This document shows, one piece after another, positions 7,072-14,637 of a DNA stretch of 19,524 nt (positions within the stretch are counted from its first letter, which is position 1; each line of letters starts with the position of its first letter). A program made the translations under genes and the position numbers. The notes beneath the pieces are model-generated. The model had not been told where the DNA came from and did not search any database. It saw nothing but the letters and a program-made list of their open reading frames with translations. The DNA is taken from NCBI RefSeq assembly GCF_964246085.1, contig NZ_CAXTPD010000048.1; one strand, written 5' to 3'. This stretch comes from Brotaphodocola sp003480315. GTDB lineage: Bacteria > Bacillota > Clostridia > Lachnospirales > Lachnospiraceae.

Positions 7072-7837
7072 GTTAAACCACATCCATAAATATTATAATG
7101 CGGGCACTGTCAATGAAATGTGTCTGTTTCACGATTTCTCCCTTTCCATTGAGGACGGACAGTTTGTGTCAGTGGTGGGCTCCAACGGTTCCGGAAAAAC
7201 TTCCATGCTGAACCTGATCTGCGGCAGCATTCCGCTGGATGCGGGACAGATCAAAATCGGAAATGAAGATATTACCGGCATGCCGGAGTTTAAGCGTCAG
7301 AAGCGCATCGGCCGCGTGTATCAGAACCCGGCCATGGGCACCTGCCCCTCCATGACGATTCTGGAAAATATGGCTCTGGCCGATAACAAGGGAAAGCCCT
7401 TCAACCTGCGTCCGGGCACCAACCGCCAGCGGGTGGAATTTTACCGGGAACAGCTTCATATGCTTGGCCTGGGACTTGAAGATAAGCTGGATGTGAAGGT
7501 CGGCGTGCTTTCCGGCGGACAGCGTCAGGCCATGGCACTGCTCATGTCCACCATGACTCCCATTGAATTTCTGATCCTGGATGAGCACACGGCAGCACTG
7601 GATCCGAAAACCGCAGACATCATCATGGAGCTGACGGATAAGGTGGTAAAAGAGAAGCATCTCACGACCATCATGGTGACTCATAACCTGCGTTACGCCG
7701 TAGAATACGGCAACCGTCTGCTGATGATGCATCAGGGTCATGCCATCATTGACAAGGCCGGTGAGGAGAAAAAGAAGATCCAGATCGATCACATTCTGGA
7801 AAAATTCAATGAGATCAGCATCGAATGCGGAAACTAA
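7064..7837 (+). CDS. trpZ: ABC transporter ATP-binding protein (TrpZ-type)
   Basis: 257-residue ATPase that powers the importer from the cytosolic face. Walker A is GSNGSGKT (39-46), the Q-loop Gln is at 87 in YQNPAMG, the signature LSGGQ is at 149-153, Walker B is FLILDE (169-174) followed by a D-loop AALDP, and the switch His is in MVTHN. All catalytic motifs are intact. The ATG at 7064 lies within the 3' end of the permease gene (8-base overlap). The only ribosome site is the purine-rich AAGGAAAGGAAGG before it. The operon ends here: a terminator-like hairpin follows at 7875-7925. Confidence 0.9.
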   Translation: MLELNHIHKYYNAGTVNEMCLFHDFSLSIEDGQFVSVVGSNGSGKTSMLNLICGSIPLDAGQIKIGNEDITGMPEFKRQKRIGRVYQNPAMGTCPSMTILENMALADNKGKPFNLRPGTNRQRVEFYREQLHMLGLGLEDKLDVKVGVLSGGQRQAMALLMSTMTPIEFLILDEHTAALDPKTADIIMELTDKVVKEKHLTTIMVTHNLRYAVEYGNRLLMMHQGHAIIDKAGEEKKKIQIDHILEKFNEISIECGN

Positions 7838-7874
7838 GAAATTGTTTGAAAATTTAGAATAGTTTAATACACGG

Positions 7875-7925
7875 AATACACCTCTTGTGGTATACTGTTA
7901 GTCAGTAGAGAGAGGTGTATTTTTT
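7875..7925 (+). terminator. Terminator of the transporter operon, enclosing the next promoter
   Basis: AATACACCTCT (7875-7885) and AGAGGTGTATT (7911-7921) pair perfectly over 11 bases, followed by T residues through 7925. The unusually long loop (25 bases) contains the extended -10 box of the kinase gene. The right arm also holds the kinase ribosome site AGAGAGG. Confidence 0.65.
7885..7897 (+). promoter_or_regulatory. Extended -10 promoter of the histidine kinase gene
   Basis: TGG-TATACT (7888-7896) is an extended -10 element; the -35 region at the right distance (7868-7873) is poor. Transcription would start near 7903, inside the loop of the hairpin above, so the new mRNA lacks the left arm and cannot form the terminator. 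Confidence 0.6.
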
Positions 7926-9041
7926 ATGAGATTAAAAATGCGTCTTGCCATTGCGTTTGTGACGTTTAGTGTCCTTCCGATCATGTTTGTGGGCCTTATG
8001 CTTTCGGTGGGCCGTCTGTTTATGGCCAACCGGATGGACCGGTTTGGCCCGGAAGTAAAAACTATGGTTGCCCAGCTGATGATCACGGCAGTTCTGATGC
8101 TGATGTTTATCTGCGGCTCCCTGACGATCTGGGTGTATCGTTCCATTCTGCGCCCGCTTAGCAAGCTTCAGGAGGCAACCAGAAAGATCCGGGACGGCAA
8201 TCTGGATTTCACGCTGGATATCGAGGAGGATGACGAGATCGGTGAACTGTGCCAGGACTTTGAGGAGATGCGCATCCGCTTAAAGGAGAGTGCGGAGCAG
8301 AAGATTCAGTATGACAATGAAAATAAGGAACTGATCAGCAATATTTCCCATGATCTGAAAACACCGATCACGGCGATCAAAGGCTATGTGGAGGGGATTC
8401 TGGACGGTGTGGCATCCTCGCCGGAAAAGCTGGACAAATACATCCGCACCATTTACAACAAGGCCAACGATATGGACCGGCTGATCGATGAGCTGACCTT
8501 TTATTCCAAGATTGATACGAATAAGATTCCCTATACGTTCAGTAAGATCAATGTCAACAGCTATTTTCGCGACTGCGCGGAGGAGGTCGGTCTGGACATG
8601 GAATCCCGGGGGATTGAGCTGGGGTATTTTAACTATGTCAATGAGGACGTGGAAGTCATTGCAGACGCAGAGCAGATGAAGCGTGTCATCAACAACATCA
8701 TCAGCAATTCCGTCAAATATCTGGATAAGCCGAAGGGCATCATCAACATCCGCATCAAGGACGTGGGCGATTTCATTCAGGTGGAGATCGAGGACAACGG
8801 CCGGGGCATTGCTACCAAGGATCTGCCCTATATTTTTGACCGGTTCTACCGCACGGATTCCTCACGGAATTCCTCCAAGGGCGGAAGCGGCATCGGACTT
8901 TCCATTGTAAAAAAGATCATTGAAGATCACGGCGGCCGTATCTGGGCCACCAGCAAAGAAGAAATCGGCACGGAGATGCATTTTGTGCTGAGAAAATATC
9001 AGGAGGTAATACAAAATGAGCAGCAGAATTCTGATCATTGA
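7926..9041 (+). CDS. Sensor histidine kinase, two-component system
   Basis: 371-residue membrane kinase. Two membrane helices (about 7-29 and 49-72) enclose an extracytoplasmic loop of only about 20 residues. A HAMP domain follows (about 72-125), then the dimerisation/phosphoacceptor helix with His142 in SNISHDLKTP and the ATPase domain: N-box near Asn256-Asn261, G1 DNGRGI (290-295), F-box FDRFYR (304-309), G2 GGSGIGLS (319-326). All key residues are present. The tiny outer loop suggests sensing in the membrane or through a partner protein. The ribosome site AGAGAGG (7908-7914) is 11 bases before the ATG. The gene precedes and overlaps its regulator, the reverse of the commoner regulator-first order. 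The signal is unknown. Confidence 0.93.
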   Translation: MRLKMRLAIAFVTFSVLPIMFVGLMLSVGRLFMANRMDRFGPEVKTMVAQLMITAVLMLMFICGSLTIWVYRSILRPLSKLQEATRKIRDGNLDFTLDIEEDDEIGELCQDFEEMRIRLKESAEQKIQYDNENKELISNISHDLKTPITAIKGYVEGILDGVASSPEKLDKYIRTIYNKANDMDRLIDELTFYSKIDTNKIPYTFSKINVNSYFRDCAEEVGLDMESRGIELGYFNYVNEDVEVIADAEQMKRVINNIISNSVKYLDKPKGIINIRIKDVGDFIQVEIEDNGRGIATKDLPYIFDRFYRTDSSRNSSKGGSGIGLSIVKKIIEDHGGRIWATSKEEIGTEMHFVLRKYQEVIQNEQQNSDH

Positions 9042-9708
9042 AGACGAGACCAGCATCGCGGAGCTTGAGAAGGATTATCTCGAGTTAAGCGGGTTTGAGG
9101 TAGAACTGGAGGAACAGGGAGATGTCGGTCTGGAGCGGGCTTTAAACGAAGATTTTGATCTTCTGATCCTGGATCTGATGCTTCCGGGAATGGATGGCTT
9201 TGAGATCTGCAGGCGTTTTCGCCAGTCCAAGAATACACCGATCATCATGATTTCCGCAAAGAAGGACGATATTGACAAGATCCGGGGCCTGGGCCTGGGG
9301 GCGGATGATTACATGACGAAGCCATTCAGCCCAAGTGAGATGGTGGCCCGGGTGAAGGCTCACCTGGCCCGTTATGAGCGTCTGATCGGAAGCGGAAGTC
9401 CGGAGAATGAGATCATCGAGATCCGCGGACTGAAAATTGACAAGACTGCCCGAAGAGTTTGGGTGAACGGGGAGGAAAAGAACTTTACTACGAAGGAATT
9501 TGATTTACTGACTTTCCTGGCCCAGAATCCAAACCATGTATACACAAAGGAGGAACTGTTCCGGGAAATCTGGGATATGGATTCCATCGGAGATATTGCC
9601 ACGGTAACCGTGCACATCAAGAAAATCCGTGAAAAGATCGAGTTCAATACCGCGAAGCCGCAGTATATTGAGACCATCTGGGGCGTGGGATACCGGTTCA
9701 AGGTATAA
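9016..9708 (+). CDS. OmpR/PhoB-family response regulator
   Basis: 230-residue DNA-binding regulator. The receiver domain (about 4-115) has the acidic pocket Glu9-Asp10-Glu11, phosphoacceptor Asp53 in LLILDLMLPGMDG, Ser80 at the switch position and Lys102 in MTKPFSP. The C-terminal winged helix (about 133-228) ends in the usual TIWGVGYRFKV. AGGAGG (9001-9006) is 9 bases before the ATG, inside the 3' end of the kinase gene; the genes overlap by 26 bases and form one unit. The L,D-transpeptidase gene 82 bases downstream is a candidate target or operon member, since no strong terminator intervenes. Confidence 0.95.
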   Translation: MSSRILIIEDETSIAELEKDYLELSGFEVELEEQGDVGLERALNEDFDLLILDLMLPGMDGFEICRRFRQSKNTPIIMISAKKDDIDKIRGLGLGADDYMTKPFSPSEMVARVKAHLARYERLIGSGSPENEIIEIRGLKIDKTARRVWVNGEEKNFTTKEFDLLTFLAQNPNHVYTKEELFREIWDMDSIGDIATVTVHIKKIREKIEFNTAKPQYIETIWGVGYRFKV

Positions 9709-9790
9709 AGAACCAGGCTCTATCTAGTATAGAAGAAATCCATTGCTGTTTGCGCAATGCGTGAACAGTAACAGAAAGGCAGGATAAAAC

Positions 9791-10579
9791 ATGGGAATCC
9801 ATGCAGGAATTTATATGGCGGCAGCGATTCTGTCTGCTCCGGTTTTAACAGCGGGAGGCGGACAGAACACGGCAGCTGCAACAAACGTAAGCTTTGAAGC
9901 GCCGCAGGAGAGCGGAAGCGGGGTGGCAGGAACCGCAGCTGCATCCCGCTTTGTGCTTCCGGAAGAAGCCCGGGTACTGGTGATCGTGGAAGGAACCGGC
10001 GGTTCTAACTGTAATGTTTACGCCTTTGAGCGGAGCAGCGCGGCAGGAGCCTGGGAGAAACGGCTGGAGACCACCGGGCATCTCGGTATGAACGGCATGA
10101 GCAACCACCGTCACTCCGGAGATAAGACTACGCCGATCGGAGTATTTAAAATGAATACCCCATTCGGTCAGGCCAAAGCACTGGAGGGCTTTCCTTCCGA
10201 TTATATCCAGGTAGATGACACCTATGTCTGGGAGGACGATACCAACAAATTAAGCCGTGATCTTTCCAAAGAAGGCGAGCGGGTCGGCGGCAGCGGCTAT
10301 GCCGGATATTATGACTATGCCATTGATGCCGGATTTAATCCGAACGGCATCAAGAATCAGGGCTCCGCGCTGTTTTTACACTGCTCCGGTGAGTTTAAGG
10401 AGTACACCTCCGGCTGCGTGGCCATCGAGAAGCATCAGATGGCCCAGATCATGAAGCTGTATGGAAAGTATGGCAGCGGAGCATCCTTTATCGCCCAGGC
10501 GCCGAAAGGAACCTTTGAGCAGATTTATAATACCTATGGAACAAACCAGGGACTGTCGCCGGAAGGGAACTTTTCGTGA
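9791..10579 (+). CDS. Secreted YkuD-family L,D-transpeptidase
   Basis: 262-residue protein with an N-terminal hydrophobic export segment (about 5-22, poor in basic residues) and a low-complexity stretch to about 52. The YkuD catalytic domain spans about 60-245. It has TTPIGVF (113-119), His197 in FLHCSG and the nucleophile Cys209 in TSGCVAI. The His-Cys spacing is shorter than in the classic HX14-17[S/T]HGC motif, and the His before GC is absent. This pattern resembles the COG3786 branch. Such enzymes form 3-3 peptidoglycan cross-links or attach proteins outside the membrane. The first in-frame ATG after a stop is at 9791, with a modest ribosome site (AGGCAGGA). It follows a two-component pair, which suggests envelope-linked control. 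Confidence 0.82.
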   Translation: MGIHAGIYMAAAILSAPVLTAGGGQNTAAATNVSFEAPQESGSGVAGTAAASRFVLPEEARVLVIVEGTGGSNCNVYAFERSSAAGAWEKRLETTGHLGMNGMSNHRHSGDKTTPIGVFKMNTPFGQAKALEGFPSDYIQVDDTYVWEDDTNKLSRDLSKEGERVGGSGYAGYYDYAIDAGFNPNGIKNQGSALFLHCSGEFKEYTSGCVAIEKHQMAQIMKLYGKYGSGASFIAQAPKGTFEQIYNTYGTNQGLSPEGNFS

Positions 10580-10622
10580 TTATGATTCTATCATGAATTA
10601 CGGATTGCACTCGAAAAGAAAA

Positions 10623-10651
10623 TTGACATTCCAAAATCCGTATGTTAGAAT
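10623..10651 (+). promoter_or_regulatory. Near-consensus sigma-A promoter upstream of the helicase gene
   Basis: TTGACA (10623-10628), a 17-base spacer and TAGAAT (10646-10651) give a strong promoter. Transcription would start near 10658, only about 8 bases before a terminator hairpin. Confidence 0.8.
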
Positions 10652-10665
10652 ACAAAATTGTGCTG

Positions 10666-10702
10666 AAGAAGATTCAGAATACCATCCTGAATCTTCTTTT
10701 TT
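10666..10702 (+). terminator. Intrinsic terminator in the helicase leader
   Basis: AAGAAGATTCAG (10666-10677) and CTGAATCTTCTT (10687-10698) form a perfect 12-base stem with a 9-base loop and T residues at 10697-10702. It would end transcripts from the L,D-transpeptidase gene and also those from the promoter at 10623-10651, so it may be an attenuator. Confidence 0.85.
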
Positions 10703-10828
10703 GATGCGATTGTGTGCAAAAATCTGTCGGAGGCAGGTGTTTGCATACCTGTACCGCAGGGTCCCCCCCACTGGAACAGATCCTGCGTAAAACTCGAAAA
10801 CAGATTGTAAATAGAATGAGGAAAATGA
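10703..10828 (+). promoter_or_regulatory. Structured 5' leader of the helicase gene
   Basis: This 126-base stretch has two further hairpins: CAGGT (10734-10738) with ACCTG (10747-10751), and CGCAGG (10755-10760) with CCTGCG (10782-10787). The second loop holds a run of seven C (10763-10769). I see no convincing second promoter before the start at 10829, so the helicase mRNA probably arises by read-through of the terminator above. Confidence 0.4.
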
Positions 10829-12517
10829 ATGGAAACAGTAAAATTTGAAGAGTTACAGTTAGATGACCGTATCCTGCGTGCCGTGACCGATATGGGATTT
10901 GAGGAGGCTTCCCCGATCCAGGCGAAGGCCATTCCGGTGGAGCTGGAGGGCTCCGATATCATCGGCCAGGCTCAGACCGGAACCGGTAAGACCGCAGCAT
11001 TCGGCATTCCGCTTCTTCAGAAGATCGACCCGAAGAAGAAAAAGCTGCAGGCCATCGCTCTTTGCCCGACCCGTGAGCTGGCCATCCAGGTAGCAGATGA
11101 GATCCGCAACCTGGCAAAGTATATGCACGGCATCAAGATCCTGCCGATCTACGGCGGACAGGATATCGTGCGCCAGATCCGTGGTTTAAAGGACGGTACC
11201 CAGATCATCATCGGTACTCCTGGCCGTGTTATGGACCATATGCGCCGCAAGACCGTGAAGTTTGACCAGGTACATACCGTAGTGCTGGATGAGGCAGATG
11301 AGATGCTGAACATGGGCTTCTTAGAGGATATGGAGACCATCTTAAGTCAGCTTCCGGAGGAGCGTCAGACCGTGATGTTCTCTGCAACCATGCCGGCAGC
11401 CATCCAGAAGATCGCTGAGAATTTCCAGAAGGATCCGCAGATCGTCAAGGTCGTGAAGAAAGAGCTGACCGTGCCGAAGGTAACCCAGTACTATTATGAA
11501 GTAAAGCCGAAGACCAAGGTAGAGGTGATGTGCCGGCTGCTCGATATGTACGCACCGAAGCTTTCCGTCGCATTCTGCAACACCAAGAGGCAGGTCGATG
11601 AGCTGGTAACGGAGCTTCAGGGGCGCGGTTATTTTGCAGAGGGACTGCATGGCGACTTAAAGCAGGTACAGCGTGACCGCGTCATGAATAGCTTCCGTAA
11701 CGGACGAACTGAGATCCTGGTAGCAACCGATGTGGCTGCCCGCGGTATCGATGTCGATGACGTAGAGGCAGTATTCAACTACGATATCCCGCAGGATGAT
11801 GAGTATTATGTACACCGTATCGGCCGTACCGGCCGTGCAGGCCGCGAGGGTATCGCATTCAACTTTGTGGTAGGCCGCGAGGTATACAAGCTGCGTGACA
11901 TCCAGCGTTACTGCAAGACCAAGATCATTCCGCAGGCAATTCCGTCCCTGGATGACATTACCGAGATCAAGGCAGAGAAGATCCTGGATCAGGCAAAGGA
12001 AGTTCTGGCAGACATGGATTTAAACCGCATTTCCCATATCATCGAGAAGAAGCTGTTAGAGGAGGATTATACTTCCCTGGAGCTGGCAGCAGCGCTGCTT
12101 CGCATGAACATGGGTGAGGAGAATGAGGATATCATCTTCGACAACCGTCCGGCAAGATCCCTGGACGATCTGGATTCCAGACGCGACCGCGGTGACCGTG
12201 GAAATGGCCGCGGCAGAAGAGAGGGCAAGGGAAGAGACGGACGAAATGGCCGCGGCAGAAAGAATCAGGATGACGCGGATATGGCCCGCCTGTTCATCAA
12301 CATCGGAAAAGACCAGAAGGTAAAACCGGGAGATATCCTCGGTGCCATCGCAGGGGAGTCTGGCATTTCCGGCCGTCTGGTGGGAAGCATTGACATGTAC
12401 GACAAGTACACCTTCGTAGAAGTTCCGCAGGACTGCGCAGAGGAAGTACTGGAGTGCATGAAAAACGCCCGCATCAAAGGAAAATCCATTCATATGGAAC
12501 CGGCGAACGGGAGATAG
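10829..12517 (+). CDS. DEAD-box ATP-dependent RNA helicase with DbpA-type RNA-binding tail
   Basis: 562-residue cytosolic RNA helicase of the DeaD/CsdA type, which unwinds RNA during ribosome assembly, mRNA decay or cold adaptation. The Q motif is GFEEASPIQ (23-31), motif I AQTGTGKT (48-55), Ia PTRELA, Ib TPGR, II DEAD (154-157), III SAT (185-187), V around DVAARGID (from 301), VI HRIGRTGRAGR (from 329). All are intact. An Arg/Gly-rich basic stretch (about 451-482) leads to a DbpA RNA-binding domain (about 486-558), which in DbpA and relatives recognises structured RNA. The ATG has TGAGGA about 7 bases upstream. The gene is alone in its unit, behind an attenuator-like leader and before a strong terminator. 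Confidence 0.95.
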   Translation: METVKFEELQLDDRILRAVTDMGFEEASPIQAKAIPVELEGSDIIGQAQTGTGKTAAFGIPLLQKIDPKKKKLQAIALCPTRELAIQVADEIRNLAKYMHGIKILPIYGGQDIVRQIRGLKDGTQIIIGTPGRVMDHMRRKTVKFDQVHTVVLDEADEMLNMGFLEDMETILSQLPEERQTVMFSATMPAAIQKIAENFQKDPQIVKVVKKELTVPKVTQYYYEVKPKTKVEVMCRLLDMYAPKLSVAFCNTKRQVDELVTELQGRGYFAEGLHGDLKQVQRDRVMNSFRNGRTEILVATDVAARGIDVDDVEAVFNYDIPQDDEYYVHRIGRTGRAGREGIAFNFVVGREVYKLRDIQRYCKTKIIPQAIPSLDDITEIKAEKILDQAKEVLADMDLNRISHIIEKKLLEEDYTSLELAAALLRMNMGEENEDIIFDNRPARSLDDLDSRRDRGDRGNGRGRREGKGRDGRNGRGRKNQDDADMARLFINIGKDQKVKPGDILGAIAGESGISGRLVGSIDMYDKYTFVEVPQDCAEEVLECMKNARIKGKSIHMEPANGR

Positions 12518-12550
12518 GTAGGAATTTTCTGAACTTAATATAGGTTTTCA

Positions 12551-12585
12551 CACGAAGGCGCGTATGGAAAGTACGCGCCTTTTGT
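12551..12585 (+). terminator. Terminator after the helicase gene
   Basis: AAGGCGCGTA (12555-12564) and TACGCGCCTT (12572-12581) form a GC-rich 10-base stem with a 7-base loop; CAC and GTG extend it. T residues run 12580-12583. Its loop and 3' arm overlap the proC promoter. Confidence 0.85.
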
Positions 12586-12593
12586 GCTAAAAT
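12565..12593 (+). promoter_or_regulatory. Candidate proC promoter, overlapping the terminator
   Basis: TGGAAA (12565-12570, four matches to the -35 consensus), a 17-base spacer and TGC-TAAAAT (extended -10, hexamer 12588-12593). The -35 box is in the terminator loop. Transcription would begin near 12600, leaving a short leader of about 25 bases before the ATG at 12625. Confidence 0.6.
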
Positions 12594-12624
12594 GAACTTA
12601 TCATATGCACAGGAGGACACGGAC

Positions 12625-13422
12625 ATGAAACAGTTTGGATTTATTGGCATGGGCAACATGGGCTACGCGATCTTAAAAGGTCTTTTAAAGACCGTGGCAC
12701 CGGATCAGCTCATTTTTTCTGCAAGAAATAAAGCACATATGGAACAGGTGGCAGCAGAGACCGGAGTTTCTTACGCGGCGGATAATGTAAGCTGCGCCAA
12801 GGAGAGTTCCTGTCTGGTGCTGGCGGTAAAGCCACAGCAGTTTGATACGGTTATCGGAGAAATCCGGGATGCGGTGACAGAGGAACAGATCATCATTTCC
12901 ATCGCCCCGGGTATCACGATTGAGAATCTACAGGCCCGCTTTGGAAAGAAATGCCGCATTGTCCGGGCTATGCCGAATACTCCGGCTCTGGTTGGCGAAG
13001 GCATGACGGGTGTCTGCTATGACCAGGCACTGTTTTCTGAGGAAGAGAAGCAGACGATTGAAACGCTCTTTACTTCCTTTGGCCGCATGACGATCGTAGA
13101 AGAGAAGCTGATGGATGCGGTAGTATGTGCCAGCGGCAGTTCTCCGGCCTATGTTTATATGTTTATTGAGGCGCTGGCAGACAGCGCCGTAAAATACGGC
13201 ATTCCGCGGGCAGATGCGTACAAGCTGGTGGCCCAGACCGTGCTTGGAAGCGCAAAGATGGTGCTGGAGACCGGAGAGCATCCGGGACTCTTAAAAGACA
13301 AGGTCTGCTCCCCGGGAGGAACCACCATTGCAGGAGTGGCTGCCCTGGAGGAGTATGGCATGCGCAATGCCGTGATCAAGGCAACCGATGCCTGCTACGC
13401 AAAATGTAAGGGAATCCAGTAA
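12625..13422 (+). CDS. proC: Pyrroline-5-carboxylate reductase (ProC)
   Basis: 265 residues, normal for the family. It catalyses the last step of proline synthesis, NAD(P)H-dependent reduction of pyrroline-5-carboxylate in the cytosol. The Rossmann motif GMGNMG (8-13), the LAVKPQQF segment, RAMPNTPALVGEG and the C-terminal SSPAYVYMFIEAL and SPGGTTIAGV signature are all present. The ATG at 12625 has AGGAGG (12611-12616) 8 bases before it; an upstream in-frame ATG at 12592 lies within the promoter and is unlikely. The Nudix gene starts 14 bases downstream, so they form one unit. No other proline genes are nearby. Confidence 0.96.
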   Translation: MKQFGFIGMGNMGYAILKGLLKTVAPDQLIFSARNKAHMEQVAAETGVSYAADNVSCAKESSCLVLAVKPQQFDTVIGEIRDAVTEEQIIISIAPGITIENLQARFGKKCRIVRAMPNTPALVGEGMTGVCYDQALFSEEEKQTIETLFTSFGRMTIVEEKLMDAVVCASGSSPAYVYMFIEALADSAVKYGIPRADAYKLVAQTVLGSAKMVLETGEHPGLLKDKVCSPGGTTIAGVAALEEYGMRNAVIKATDACYAKCKGIQ

Positions 13423-13436
13423 AGGAGAAATTCATC

Positions 13437-14027
13437 ATGAGCATGGAAGAAAAACAGAATCAGAATGCTGGCCAGCCGGAGAACAAGGCTAAAATTGAGC
13501 CGGTCATCCGCAAGGACCGCCAGCTGAAATATACCGGAAATATTTTAAAGATATACGAGGATACCGTGATCGCGAATGGGCATGAGGCCCACTGGGATTA
13601 TATTCATCATGACGGAGCTGCGGCTGTAGTAGCTGTGGCAGATGACGGTCAGCTTCTTATGGTACGTCAGTACCGTAATGCCCTGGACCGAGAGACTCTG
13701 GAGATTCCGGCGGGGAAACTGGATGCGCCGGAGGAACCGAAAATTGAGTGCGCTTACCGGGAACTGGAGGAGGAGACCGGATACCGCTGTGAGAAGCTGG
13801 AATATCTGATGAGCCTGAACACCACAGTTGCGTTTTGCGATGAGGCCATTGATGTGTTTGTAGCCAGAAACCTGATTCCGTCCCATCAACATCTGGATGA
13901 GGATGAGGTAATCAACGTGGAGCGATGGAGCGTGGAAGACCTCCAGCAGCTTATTTATACAGGCAAGATGACCGATGCCAAGACCGTAGCGGCGATTATG
14001 GCTTACGCGGCAAAATACGGAAAATAG
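13437..14027 (+). CDS. nudF: Nudix hydrolase, ADP-ribose pyrophosphatase type
   Basis: 196-residue cytosolic Nudix enzyme that most likely cleaves ADP-ribose to AMP and ribose 5-phosphate. The Nudix box begins at Gly93 in IPAGKLDAPEEP and ends in RELEEETGY (108-116). It is one residue longer than GX5EX7REUXEEXGU between the first Gly and the REL core; the metal-binding Glu residues are kept. The upstream MVRQYRNALDRETLEIPAG is typical of the ADPRase subgroup. The first 20 or so residues are polar and possibly disordered. AAGGAG (13422-13427) lies 9 bases before the ATG. Order proC-nudF-spoIIM-xerD partly matches Bacillus yqkG-spoIIM-xerD, which supports the symbol. Confidence 0.88.
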   Translation: MSMEEKQNQNAGQPENKAKIEPVIRKDRQLKYTGNILKIYEDTVIANGHEAHWDYIHHDGAAAVVAVADDGQLLMVRQYRNALDRETLEIPAGKLDAPEEPKIECAYRELEEETGYRCEKLEYLMSLNTTVAFCDEAIDVFVARNLIPSHQHLDEDEVINVERWSVEDLQQLIYTGKMTDAKTVAAIMAYAAKYGK

Positions 14028-14093
14028 GAAAGAGAAAAATTTGAATACCGGGTCATGCTGACCGCATAGGATAGAAAAAACGATGGAGTTTTT

Positions 14094-14618
14094 ATGAGAC
14101 TGGAACGTTCCATAACAGCCCTTGCGGCAGCGGTTCTGGCCGGATGGCTGCTTGCTGTGCTTCTGTGCAATGGACTGTTTTACAGAAATATCGTAAATTA
14201 TGAAATCCTGTATCATGGAATGGCAGAATGCTGGGCTCAGGCAGCTGTGCGAAGCCGTACCCGGAAAATTTGTCTTCTGGCAGTCCGGGTTCTGCAGGTG
14301 GCAGCAGTGGCCTGCATTACCTGCAGCAGGCTTCGACGGACTGGAAGTCTGTTTTTGGGAACTGCCATTGGATTTTGCGGTGGAGTGTTTTTCAGTCTTC
14401 TGGTCTGGAGCCGCGGCATGGCCGGAGGCTTTTTGTTTCTGGCGGCCGGTTTCCCTCAGAATCTGGCTTATCTGCCCTGCCTGTTCCTGCTTCTGGTCAG
14501 TGGAAGATCGGACCGGACTGTGCAAAAGGACCGGTTTTTTTGCATCATTTTGTTTTTGCTGGCGGGTGGAATCTGGATGGAGCTTTATGTCAGTCCGCTG
14601 ATCGTGAAATTGTTCTAA
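14094..14618 (+). CDS. spoIIM: SpoIIM-like integral membrane protein
   Basis: 174-residue membrane protein with about four to five hydrophobic helices (around 8-27, 60-77, 84-106, 109-137 and 147-170). The order Nudix, this gene, XerD matches the Bacillus nudF-spoIIM-xerD neighbourhood, and the segment GFPQNLAYLPCLFLLL resembles the conserved C-terminal part of SpoIIM. SpoIIM is part of the DMP complex (SpoIID-SpoIIM-SpoIIP) that drives peptidoglycan remodelling and engulfment in endospore formers. The protein is somewhat shorter than Bacillus SpoIIM (about 214). GGAG (14085-14088) precedes the ATG by 5 bases. If spoIIM, the organism comes from a spore-forming lineage; the call rests partly on synteny. 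Confidence 0.62.
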   Translation: MRLERSITALAAAVLAGWLLAVLLCNGLFYRNIVNYEILYHGMAECWAQAAVRSRTRKICLLAVRVLQVAAVACITCSRLRRTGSLFLGTAIGFCGGVFFSLLVWSRGMAGGFLFLAAGFPQNLAYLPCLFLLLVSGRSDRTVQKDRFFCIILFLLAGGIWMELYVSPLIVKLF

Positions 14619-14637
14619 AAAAATACAATGCGAAAAT

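Noticed and set aside
13545..14525. 326-codon minus-strand open frame across the Nudix and SpoIIM-like genes
   Set aside because: Both + strand genes have ribosome sites, recognisable motifs or synteny; the minus frame shows no domain.
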